Assembly (NCBI GenBank): GCA_905221605.1
Contig: CAJNDS010002177.1
Location: 62,001 to 126,000, forward strand
Direction: 5' to 3'
DNA: 64,000 nt
DNA from: Symbiodinium natans
Lineage: Eukaryota > Sar > Dinophyceae > Suessiales > Symbiodiniaceae
Both the position numbers and the translations under genes were made by a program. The first letter of the stretch is position 1. Each line of letters opens with the position of its first letter. Of the stretch, positions 33,284 to 44,600 are shown piece after piece. Under the pieces are notes generated by a model. That model did no database searches. It saw only the letters and a list, made by a program, of their open reading frames with translations, and was not told the DNA's origin.

Positions 33284-34896
33284 AGGCTCTCGCGCTGCAC
33301 TTCCCGGGCTCTACATCGGATTCCGTCACGCATCCCTGTTGCAGGCGCTGCAAAGAGAAATCCTTCATCTTGCTGGCTGCCACCAGAGTAATCAGCACGC
33401 TTCCATATCACCTAGGACAGCTGGGCTTCCGGGTCTTGTCTCCTTGGTCAGGATTTGTTCGGCTTGCGAGTTGGTGCAGGTTGTGGATGAGGTTGAGAAA
33501 GAGTGCCGGGTCATGGATCACCTTTGACGTCCCCGGAGGATTGCATACATCGTGCCGCAATCCCGTAGTTCTAAGTGCCGGGCATCGCCCCCCGGCGTTT
33601 TGAGGCTTTCAGTGTTCTAAGAGGATCCATAGATGGTCTAGGGTGTCCATAGTCAACTCAGCCCCACCCTTTGTGGGGAAGCTGGCGCTCCAGTGCGCCT
33701 AGAGACAAGGGCAAAGACTGGCATGAGGGGTTGAATTTGCTGGGGCAGGGTCGTGACTTCAGGCCCGAAACCTCAAAAGCAAAACAAAGCCCTGAGAAGG
33801 CAGCAACATTCTCTGCCACACCTCTGCCGCCGGTTTCCGTGCTCGAGTTGAAGAATCATCCACACATCAAGGGCTTGGGCGTTTCAGGGCCCTGCAGCTT
33901 CTGAGGGCTGAGATTTAGCTGGGTCGCTGCAGACTGCCACCGCTGAGGCAATCTGTTTACCAACGCGGGAACCCCCCTCAAGAAGCGTTGCTTTGCAAAT
34001 AGCTTTAGAAGTCAAAGTCCCGAACATGATGCTCCGCAAGCCCCTATGAGGGCAAAGTCCTGATGAAGAGACGCTGAATGGGCTTCAGGTTCTCCGGTGT
34101 GAGCACCAACGTTCAAGTCCTGGGTTTTCGACGAGTCTTCAAGGGTTCCTGTTGAGCACTTCGGGGGGGTTTAGGGCAGAGGGTTTAGGGCAGGTTTGCC
34201 CTTAAGCTGGACTGGCTGCAAAAAGGCGTCTGAGGAACCTACATAGGCAGAACCAGGTGCCGTGGAGCCATGGGACGATGGGGCTCCTTGGGCGGCACCC
34301 TTTTTCGAAGGGATCTCTTCTTGTTACAGGGTGTTGCTGAATCCCCCAAGCGCAGGGGCACGGGGGCCCGAAGAACCGACCGCTTTCTGCATCCAAAGGT
34401 GCGCCATGCCACGGAGTCACGGTTGTGCCATGGCAGGCGGTCCTGCACCTTGCGTTCTCCTGCACGAAAGCATGACACACCCTCCAGCCACAACATCTTA
34501 AGTTTCAATGCCCTGACATGCCTGACATGCCTGCCATCATTGAGTCCTATAAGTGTGGCGTGAAGGCCATGTGCAGACCCTGAATTTGCATCACAAAGAT
34601 CCAGACCTTGCTTGTATGCTTTCTGGGCTCACAGACTGCCACGCCTCCAAAGTCGCTTCTTGGGCAGGGCTTGGGCATTCAACACAGCGCAAGACACATG
34701 CACAGCATCATCCCTAACACCACCCAGCAGTTACCCACGCCGTGTACTTGGTCACCTAGATTTAGGGGACATCTGGGCTCGGTGCCTTGGCCTTGGCCAC
34801 AATGCCCGTGGCCAGTCTGCAAAGTTCTCGAGCTCTTGAGCTTCTAGCATGGTGCCCATATGGTGCCCATACTGCTCAACCCACATCGTCTCTCAG
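33284..34896. other. spacer with exon fragments
   Basis: Two protein-like pieces are visible but unassigned. Near 33451-33528 a frame reads ELVQVVDEVEKECRVMDHL before TGA. Near 33770-33890 a frame reads AKQSPEKAATFSATPLPPVS. The second could belong to the K/E-rich gene that follows. The rest shows nothing coding. Confidence 0.35.
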
Positions 34897-35079
34897 GCAA
34901 GCAAGCCCTCCGAGAAACAGACCTCTGAGAAGGCTCCGACGCAGGGGACACGGGGATGAGATCCGAGCAGTGTCGGCTCGCAGAGGGTCGTACAAGTCGG
35001 GATGATGCCCCGAAGCTAAAGTTGTGTGCCATGGCTGTTGAGCCAGGCCTCCAAGAAAGCACCACTGCCGCCGCTGAAA
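34897..35079 (+). CDS. K/S/P exons at start of the giant gene
   Basis: Exon 34897-34932 reads ASKPSEKQTSEK with a GC donor. The 24-nt exon 35056-35079 reads KAPLPPLK before a textbook GTAAGT donor. Both are phase 0/0. The earlier 5' end was not identified. Confidence 0.4.
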
Positions 35080-38000
35080 GTAAGTGCGTCCTCTGTGGCT
35101 CATCTGCACCATCGTCAGAAGCCGCTGCCCTTTCGTGAATGTTGTGCTAGACCAACGAAGCTGCAGCTTTCTCAGCCTAGGCTTTCGTGTTGCAGGAAAT
35201 TTGGAGGATTTGTCAGGATTTGTCAGTTAGTCTTCGGTTTTCCTTACACTCTGGGCCATGTGCTGCTCACGCTGCCGTCATTTTGAATCAACCCTCCCCT
35301 TCGTAGTGCAATCTCTGACACTGAATGCCAAGCTTGGGCCGCTTGGCTAACACTGCAAGAATCCCTGCATTCTGGGTGGAGTGTTGTTGGTCGCAGCTTG
35401 AGCGGAAAGGGCAGTGACTGCAATTCATCTAGTCTTTAGTCGGTGAAGAGGCAGGCTCCACATTCGACTTTCTGCGGCTGAGGATGTGACAATCAGCGGC
35501 ATCATCGCGGGCGAGTACGTGGACGGACCCAGAACTTGCCGCAGCTTTTATCGCTAGGGCCAGGATACATCTAGAATCCTAAGTCCCAAGACCTGGAGCA
35601 CCCACATGCACCTAAACAGTGGCAGTGTGAGCTGACCTGAGGTGCCAGACTCCACGAACCACGGGAAAGTGGTGTATAAGAGGAAGGAGAAGTCCCAAGG
35701 GATAGATGCGCCGCTCCTGCGTTTAGGGGTGGCATTTAGGCCAAAGCTGCGGGTTGGTTACCTTTAGCAAAAGAAGGGCCAAAAAGAAGCTATAACCTGC
35801 AGAAGCTTCCAAAATCCCCCCTTTAAGCCGCAACAAAGATACACAGCAAAAAAGATGTGAGATCTCCTGAAAGCGCCCGGGGATTTAGTTAACAGGCCGC
35901 CCCATTGTTTTGTAGACTTCAGGATTCGCGGTCAGCTTTGCCATCGGAGCATGTTTGCCCCAACAATTTCTGGGTTTGAAGGGTGAAGACCTGATCGAGA
36001 TTGTCGGGCACAAACAACCTTCAGAAGCAAACCCTGCAATTCGCCCCAGAAGGCATCAAGTTCTAAACCTCAGTGCAATCCAAGATCCACCCTTAGGTCT
36101 TCCTCAAAGTAGGCCCCCCAGCCCAAAGATGTGAGGGTTGAAGGTTCACTAACTTAAGAACCCGAAACCTAAAATCCCGAAGCCCGAAACCTGAACCCCA
36201 AACCCTCAAAAAAACATGAGCAAGGAAGTGACAAGAGAACCTCAAAGGCTGGAGGAAGCCAAGGGAGGTAAGTCAAGGAATTCGACATTTTCTCCTTCTT
36301 GAGGAAGCCCTTCAACAAAATGAGGTCCATCTCCATTTTCGAAAAGGCCTCTATCCTTCGAGGACAGTTACACCCCGATAAAGTGAAAGAATTTTCCACC
36401 CTTTGTTTTTCTTTGAGCAGTCTTGATTCTGAAGCTGATTCAACCCCACCAAAGTTTACCATGCAACATGCCGTTAAAGAATTGCTTTCGGAATTCGGGG
36501 TCACAGGGCCATTTACCATACTCTTGTGGCCTCCCCCCTTGGGAACCGGCAGGTGCTGATTTATTTCTGGGACGAGCGGGACGGCCCTGAGCTCTGCGGC
36601 TGGTGGTTCGGCCCTAAAGCCCGGGCCTCAGATTCGAGAGAAGGCTTATCGGGTTTAGGGTTTGGGGTTTAGGGCTTAGGGCTTAGGGTTTAGGGTTAAG
36701 GGTTTGGGGTTTAGGGCTTAGGGTTTCGGGATTAGGGTTTAGGGTTTCTAAGTCAGCCGCCCTCTCTCTGGAGAAGGAAAGTCCGCGCTGTCCCATGCCG
36801 GCTCAGCCTTTCCTTTGAAGAGCTTCCGTTGTTCCGTCAGTCGACATCCCCTTTGGGGTTGCTTGAAGGAAGTGCCCAGGCAACTGATCGCATTGTGTGC
36901 ACCGGGAGTCCACACTCCAACAAGAGGGGCTCAGGTCTCGAGGTTGGGAGGTTCACGGGCTGTTGAGGAGGTTTGACAAGTCGGTTGCAGAGCCCTTCTC
37001 TTTGCAACATCCACAGCAACCCAGGGAGGAACATCACAGATGTCACTAAATGATGAATCCTGAATGAAGAGCATCTTCCAGTCAGGGCTACTTTCAAGTT
37101 TTCTGCAACAAGTCCCCCATGAGCGATGTGCTACACATCAGTTTATGGCAACTATTCCTTACGCGTGTGAATCCCAGACACCCAGAACCCAGCAACATGA
37201 TGAGCACCCTGCCCAAAGCACTGCCCGAACGCCCATATGCAGGTCAACCCTCGTGAGCCTAAGCCCTAAGCCCTAAGCCCTAAGCCTTGACCTAGAGGAC
37301 CTAGAGGACCTAGAGGACCTAGAGCCCTTGCTGCAGGTGGGGGGCGACCAGGTGTGGGCCTACCACCCCAGCTGCACTGCGGGCACACCCCCGGCCTCAC
37401 AGTGCCGAGAGCGGCACTTTTTTTTTTGTTGGGAGGATTTCGGGAGGAGAGAAGCCTGAAGAAGCCTGCAAAAAGTGAGGGTTTGGGTTGGCGTTTGAGA
37501 GCTCCTTTGGTGGAGAGAAGTTCAGCCGGGCGGATGCTTAGTTGCATTCCTGGTGCCTCTGAAACGGCTCTTCGGGGCGAAGTCCAAGCTCCAAGCACGT
37601 CGAACCCAGGAACCACGTGGCCTTTGAAGATCTCGCCCAAACTTTCAAACCCTGAAGCCCCAGAAGCCCAGGTGGAATGTCCCGCACGACGGCCCGATTG
37701 ATCAGGTGGATGTGGGGATGCTGCTATGGCTACTAAGAATAATGCTATTAGTGATAATCATAATAGTGATGATGATAATAATAATAGCAATAATGATAAT
37801 AATGATGATAATGATAACAATCTTTGTCTGTCCAGCGCCATCTCAGCATGCTGGTGTATCTCGCTACTCGTTCCTTCTTGACCAAAAGTGCCCTAACCGT
37901 GCAGCCGACGCTTGGCATGTTTTGGGGTGTTGCGGCTTTCGTACTTTGTGAGATATGAGGGGCAAGTGGTGTCGTATTTGGGGCTTACAACGTGCTGCGA

Positions 38001-41000
38001 TGTACAGGGCTGGGGCCGTATTTCAAGCAAATCGAAGCTGCTGCTGGACACATTTGAGAACATGTTTCGGCACTCTTCTCAGACAAGTGGCCTGTCAGCT
38101 GCTTGGCAGGCTTTCTCCATCTCTGCCATTCGACCTGCGACTAACAGCAGCAAGCGCGCATCCTCAACGGCAAAGGCGGCTACGTGGCAAATTGGCAGGG
38201 TGCTTTGTTGCAGGAGGGCCGGAGGGCCTAGGATGCCGACATGGAACCTGAACACCATTCAAGGGAGCCCTGAGACGCATCTTCACCCACACACTTGCAA
38301 AAGCTTGGCTCCCTAAACCCAAAAGCCTCAACCGTAAACCCTGACATCCTGCAAAGCAGTTCTACGGTGGGTCTCACGCAGAAATATGCAGGCTGTAGGA
38401 GCCTCGCAGTTGAGGCCATGCTTAAGGCTGGTGCTGGGATGCCGATTCTGCTCTGTTGAGGAAAAGCCTGTGCCTGAAGCTGCGTCCAAGAAGCAGCGCA
38501 CGGCAGAGGTGCGCAAGCATGGGTTTCCTATTTCATATTTCTGTCCTTGTGAGTCCAAAAAAGGGACCATAATTTAGAGAATTGGCCATGTGTGGTTGTA
38601 GAGTTCGGTGAGCATCACTGGACCCAATATACTGAGCTCCTGAACTGTCCTTGGGTGGGTCAAGCACGTTTGTGGCGCCCTGGACGGCCAGGTGCAGAAA
38701 AAGGACAAGGCCGAGAAGAGCACTGCGCGAAAAGCCAGCCAATCGAAGAAGCAGGTAACTGCGACTTGGCTGAAGATGCGGGGCCTCACGGCCCCTGCGA
38801 AACCCTGCCGCATGGCTTGTGCAACTGAGGTCGAGTCTTCCAGCGAGGATGAGGAAGAGGAGGAGGACGAAGAGAAGGAAGAAGAAGAGGACGAAGAGAA
38901 GGAAGAGAAGGAGGAGAAAGAGGACAAGGATGAAGAGGAAGAAGACGAAGATGAGGAAGACGAAGAAGATGAGGAAGAGGAGGAGGAGAAGCCCAAGTCC
39001 CGAAAGAAGGAAGCCTCACGAAGCAAGGCAAAGAAGGCGAGCTTTTGTGTGCCACGACCAGTACACTAACACCAAGGCTTATGGGATCGGTAGAATGCTG
39101 CGTGTGACTCTGTCATGCCCAGCTTGCAAGGACGAGGAGGAGGAGGACGACGACGAAGAGGAAGAGGAAGACGAGGATGGGGCTATTCAGTCTGACCAGT
39201 CTTCTGGGACAGCAGGTCGCTGTTGCACTGTTAGGCTCTGCTCTTGCCGATCGCAGGAGGACGAAGAGGAGGAAGACGAAAAGCCGAAGTCGAAGAAGGA
39301 TAGCAAGCGAAGCTCCAGATCCGAAGGAAAGGGAGACAGCCCCATTCTCAGATGGAGTTGTGGGCAAGTTGAGGGTGTACCCTGTCACCCTGTCTGAGTA
39401 TGGTCGTTTCGCAGTTTAAGCAGACAATGGCACGTGCTAAGCCAGTATGCCACAGCCACAAATCACTCAACGCCAAAGCCTGTTGTCGATCTGGCTCTCT
39501 TCAGGGTTGCTGAAACCACAGATCTTCTATTCGTTAGACCGACAACCGTCTAAGACCATGACACACACTTCAGAGTAGAGCGCAGGTGAAGGTTTGGGGC
39601 TTATGGGAGAACTTGATGGGCTGCAATCGTTTCTCCACCGATCGCTTGAGAACTGTAGAACAGTGTTTCTCAAGGAATGCTTCGCCCATATGGCAGTAGC
39701 AGATCTTTTCGGGCAGAGCGTGCAGCACAACCTCGAAGTATGGGAAGATGAGCATGGACTTTTGTTCCAGTGTTCAATATTTCATTGGAATACCCTGCAG
39801 GTTCAGAGAAGAAGCCAGAATCTGCGGGCAACTACTTCGCAGCGGGCTTGGCCTGAACTTTTGCCAGAAAACTACAGGGGGCATGTGCGTCCCCACCTGC
39901 TGCCCAACAGCGTTTGGTCAAGCATTCCAGTATGCTTGTGACTACGAGTCATTTGGGGGCTCCAGCTGAGAAAACTGAGGTATGGATTGGCAGATGTGGG
40001 GTTCAGGGTCCTAAATGCAGGCTTAGAACCTTGCTGCCTCCATTTTGCTGTTGGAGCCTCAACTGGGCTGCCCAAGATTCCCCCACTTTCCCAAAAGCAC
40101 CTCATGCACTTGTGGGACCTAAAAACCCCCCCCATAGGCCCAGAAACGCCAGGAGTCTGAGACCCCTTTGGGGTTGAGGGTTTGGGTTGAGGTCACCGCG
40201 TACAACAAGCGCCGGGAGGCCTCCGGAGCCGAAGAGCGTGAGAAACGTAGAAGCTGTAAAGATGCTTTGGGGGGAGAAGCGAGCCTAGGGCGTACTTGTA
40301 GGGTCTAAAGAGCCTAACGTTTCTGCTTTGGGGCTCTGAATGTCGGGGCTTCGACATGGCCTTTGGGTCTGCAGTGGAAGCGAAGTAACCATCAGATCCG
40401 ATAGGGCACCATGAGTAGGAGCATTGCTGTCAAGGCGTCATGCAGCCAGGCCAACCTACAGGGTCCTCGCACTAAAACACACGGATCCACCCCAATCCTT
40501 CAGATCCGCCAAACAAGGTTATGGGGTTTCGGAAAAATTTCGGAAACCCAGCGAAAGGCCCTTGACCGCAAGACCCCAGCTTAACAAACCTTCCCAAACC
40601 CCGCCCATGCTGGACTTTTTGGGAGCCCAAAACCTTGCCTGCCTAACCCGGGAAAGCCTGTGGGCCCTAAAGCCTAAACCCTAAACCCTTTGAACCCCAA
40701 GTGTGGGTTAAGGTTTCGTGGAGCGACTGCTAGACGGGTGGCAAAAAATTGCTGGGGGGTGGCAAAAGAACTTGGGTTGCTTGCGTTTGGAGGGGGGCGG
40801 GCTTTCTTGGGCCTGTTCCAGGAACGGGCAAAAGCTGAAGAGGAGCGGAAGAGGGCCGACAAATCGAAGGCACGAAGCTCTTCCTGAAAGGGTTTCGGCC
40901 AAAGAAAAGGGTTTAGGATTAAAGGGGCTGAGATTTACAGGGTTCGAACCTTGAATCTTGAGGGTTTCGGCCTCTTCCTATAGCTTTGGGTGTGGGATTT

Positions 41001-41645
41001 GGGCCTCGCGTCGAGGGTATCGACAGTGGGGTTGGGTCACGAGTCCCCATGACCTGCTACACATGGACTTCGAGCCAAGAGAATTTGGATTGTCCACAAC
41101 AACACCGGGTCACCGACATACGCAAATCAATCTGCCGGGAGTTACGCCAAAAGCAGAGCCAACAGAACAAACCAAGAACGCTCTGGTACAGTAAGAACCT
41201 GCCCTTATAGCGGCTACACACTGGGAATGGAGCAGCGGCTTGAGATCAGATGGGATTTCGGCTTTTGGGCTTCCGGTTTTGAATCCCAAGTCGCGAGCAG
41301 CAGGGGTTAAATCAAAGGCTATTTGGGATTGCCATGCCTCGGGAAAGGGTGTCTACCCTATCAAGTCCGAAGCCAAGTCGCGTTCAGGATCCTCGACACA
41401 AGAGCCCTCAACCCCACAGCCAGGCCCCGGCCAATGGCGCAGCCGCAGCCGCTTGGAGCGAAAAACTGGGGGCCTGTAGGTCTGCACAGGTGCCTTAGAG
41501 GCCAATCGAGCTCCTGGATCAAGCACGGGTCCAAACCTTGATGTTAGGCAAAGGAGAAATCCACGAAGGATGATGAGGCCGACGAGGACGAGGCCTTCTT
41601 CCTGTGGCTTTCGCGTATCCAACTATGCCAGCTAAGAGAGAGGGA

Positions 41646-41680
<35 letters not shown>

Positions 41681-44600
41681 GATTGGGATGTGTGTGGCCT
41701 TCGAAGGACAAGGTTGCCATGGCTGGGGAGCAGTTGTGTAGCCATGCTCTGTGTAGCCATGCCCTGGGAGTCCTCGGCCTCCTGAAGTCTCGACTTTGGG
41801 CAGGTACGTATGCTGGAGGAGCTGCGAAAGCGAGCCGAGGAACGGAAGAAGAAGATGGAGGATCTCTGGGCCCCGAAACAGAGTTGGCAAAGCATAGCTC
41901 TCTGAAGTGGGGGCTAGAGGTAGTTTAAGATGGTAGCATGTAAGCACTTTAAGCAACAAGGCAGCAGAGTGTCAACGGTTTAACCGTGGACTAGCACTGA
42001 AGGGTCCGCAGCGTCGCCCTTACGTGGATTGTGTGCATGGCCCAGCTATCAGGACCTCAAGAAGAAGGAGGATGGGCTGCTTCCGGGCAGGGTTTTGAGT
42101 ATAACTCCGCAAGTCTCGAAGAAGCTTTGATCGGTATCCCCGCAGGCTTCCGTGCGGCCGCCCCCAGCCGAGCCAGCCTCCTTTGACGTATCCTCGTCTG
42201 CCGCAGGAGGAACTCAAGAAAAAGGCCGCTCCGAAGGAGGACCTTTGTTTGCAAACGGCTTCCTTTACAGAATCCGACGGCCACGAAAGTTCCCTTGCCG
42301 TGTCTGCAGCTTGGTGTCTTGTAGGTGTTCTGGTTTGTCCAAGTCGAATCACTTCTTGGTGCTTTGGTTTTGCTTCGACCTTATGCTTGGCATTACTACT
42401 TAACCATGGTACTCTTGAAGCAACATAATGGTTGTAAACCAGACTCCTGCATATGGACCATGAAAATCAGTATATACATATATAACATACAGACAGACAT
42501 ACATACATACATATGCGCTTAAGTGGTCCGAAATGGGTCCGTATTCATCGCTCTCTTTGTTGACCTAACCCTTCAGCCTAAACCCTTAACCCTAAGCCCT
42601 AAACCCGCACCCAGCCAAGGAGAGCAAGCCAGAAACCAAGGTCGATCTCCCGATTGATGTGCCGGTTGGCAGGGATCTGTATAGGGTTTAGGGTTCAGTG
42701 TTTAGGGTTTAGGGTTTAGGGGCACCGCAAACACAGCTGCACTTCTGCACTCCATTTTCGGAGATCAGGGAAGGTGTCACCGTCGGTATGGGGTTGGCGA
42801 TGCACGCCAAGAAGGAGAACGTAGAATTGCAGAACTTGTTTGGCCAGCATAGGGATATTTGACCTTCTGCCCCAAAGCACCATGCACTAAATCCGATTGC
42901 CAGAGTCGAAGCCGAAGCACAAGAGCCTGAATCCAGCAATGGGTTCGCTTGCCTGCTGTTCCTTGCAGGCCAAAGAATCCAAGGAGCGCAGGGTGCCGAT
43001 GGCGTCCAGTGTTGTCGGGACTCTTTGTATTTCAGTGTCAGAACTGCTGCAAGAAGGCGAAGAGGTGATTCGCGCTCCCTGACTCAGCTTATGCAGACAT
43101 ACAGAGGATGCTGTGAAAGGAGGGTGTTTCTGGTCTCTTCCAATGGTAGCGTGGTCAGCGGCCGCAAATGCTGTGCTCCCCTCCCCAACCCAAAAGGGTG
43201 ACCTTGTCAAATAAAGAAATGGAGACGAACCGCTGTTCCCAGGGACCTGCCACTACATTCCAAAGTTGCGATTCCTTTTCCCTTCAACTTGAAAGTCCAA
43301 ACTCAAAGCCCCCAAACCCACACAAAACCCGAATCCCAAACTCCAAAACCATGCCAAACCCTTAAAAAGGAGAAGCGATCGAAGGAGGAGAGCCAAGATG
43401 AGCCTTCGCGTCCCCGAAAGGGCCGCGAGGCTCCATGTGTTGTTCATTTTTTTTCAACCCGGGGGTTAAGCTGTTCAGCGTTGCCCCTTGTGGATTTGGG
43501 TTCTTGGCGCTTCTTTGAGGGTTTAGCCTTGAGGTTTTCGGGTAAGGAGCCGTGCTTGCAGACGGTTTTCAGACTCCTCCTACAAACCAGTCCTTCCTGA
43601 GAAGGCCAACCACTGGGATCATCAGCACGAAAATCGTGGGGGCTGCTGAGATTCGTGCTGCCACACCCCCTGCAGCCTATTCCCGGTAGCCCAAACCTCC
43701 GTCCGACATCCACGTCTGCCTGTAAAAGTCTTCCAGGGCTGTTTGGCCGAGCAGCATGGCAAGCCCCACACAAAGATTCGTGACGGCAACGACTGTGCAC
43801 GAAGCAGGGTGCGTCAAAACCCTAAGGACCCCAGGAGGCAAAATCGGCTCATCCAACGTCCGGTGCCCCGCAGGACCGAGACCGGGAGGATCGAGGGCGC
43901 GACCGCCGCGGGGACGGGCGCAAACGCTACCGCTCCGAGGCCGTAGTATTCTAACTTGCTTCAGGCTTGAGGAGTGGCTCTTAGGACAGGGCTGCTTTTT
44001 TGGCTTCTATAATTAGGGTTTAAGGCGATTTCGAGCATCTGTTGGAAAACTTTGGCCAGCAGCCTTGAAAAAAGGGGATTGGAGGAGTTTTGCTTCGTCT
44101 TTCGCCGCCACCATGAGAAGCAAAGCCCGGGATGCTTCAAGTGGCAAGCAGGTCAGTGATCCACACTCTCTTTGGGCTCGATCTGGCCTTTCCAGCTTTC
44201 GAGCGGGCGTCGGGGTCACTAGCTTCTTCCTCAATCCCACACCGAGCCCCTCATGTAAAGGTGGCAACCCTTCAACGTCCGAAACCTACAGGCTGCAAAG
44301 CTCAAATCTCACAGGGTCCCACTAAGCTGGGTGTACCAGAGAGCTGACACTGCCCCAAGCCCTGTAATTTTTCATCTACATATTTTACGATTCTGTGTGC
44401 TCGAGACATGGAGGACCGGAGAAAGGAAAGCGAACCGCGGAAGGGTCGGGACCGGGAGGCCCGTCTGTCTGCACAAAGCAGTTCTGGGCTTGCCGGGACC
44501 GTTAGAGGCAATCTGCTTTCTAGCCTCCATCCACTGATAGCCGTGGTACATCATGGTACATCCCATCGCTCGGAAACCGAAAAGCTCTGGAGCCGTTCAC

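Noticed and set aside
36169-36559. Overlapping frames on both strands in a more A/T-rich patch between module exons 2 and 3
   Set aside because: No recognisable family, and the patch is best read as intron before the acceptor at 36551-52.
40930-40960. GGTTCGAACC, a tRNA T-loop-like motif
   Set aside because: The flanking bases do not form a T stem, acceptor stem or anticodon arm.
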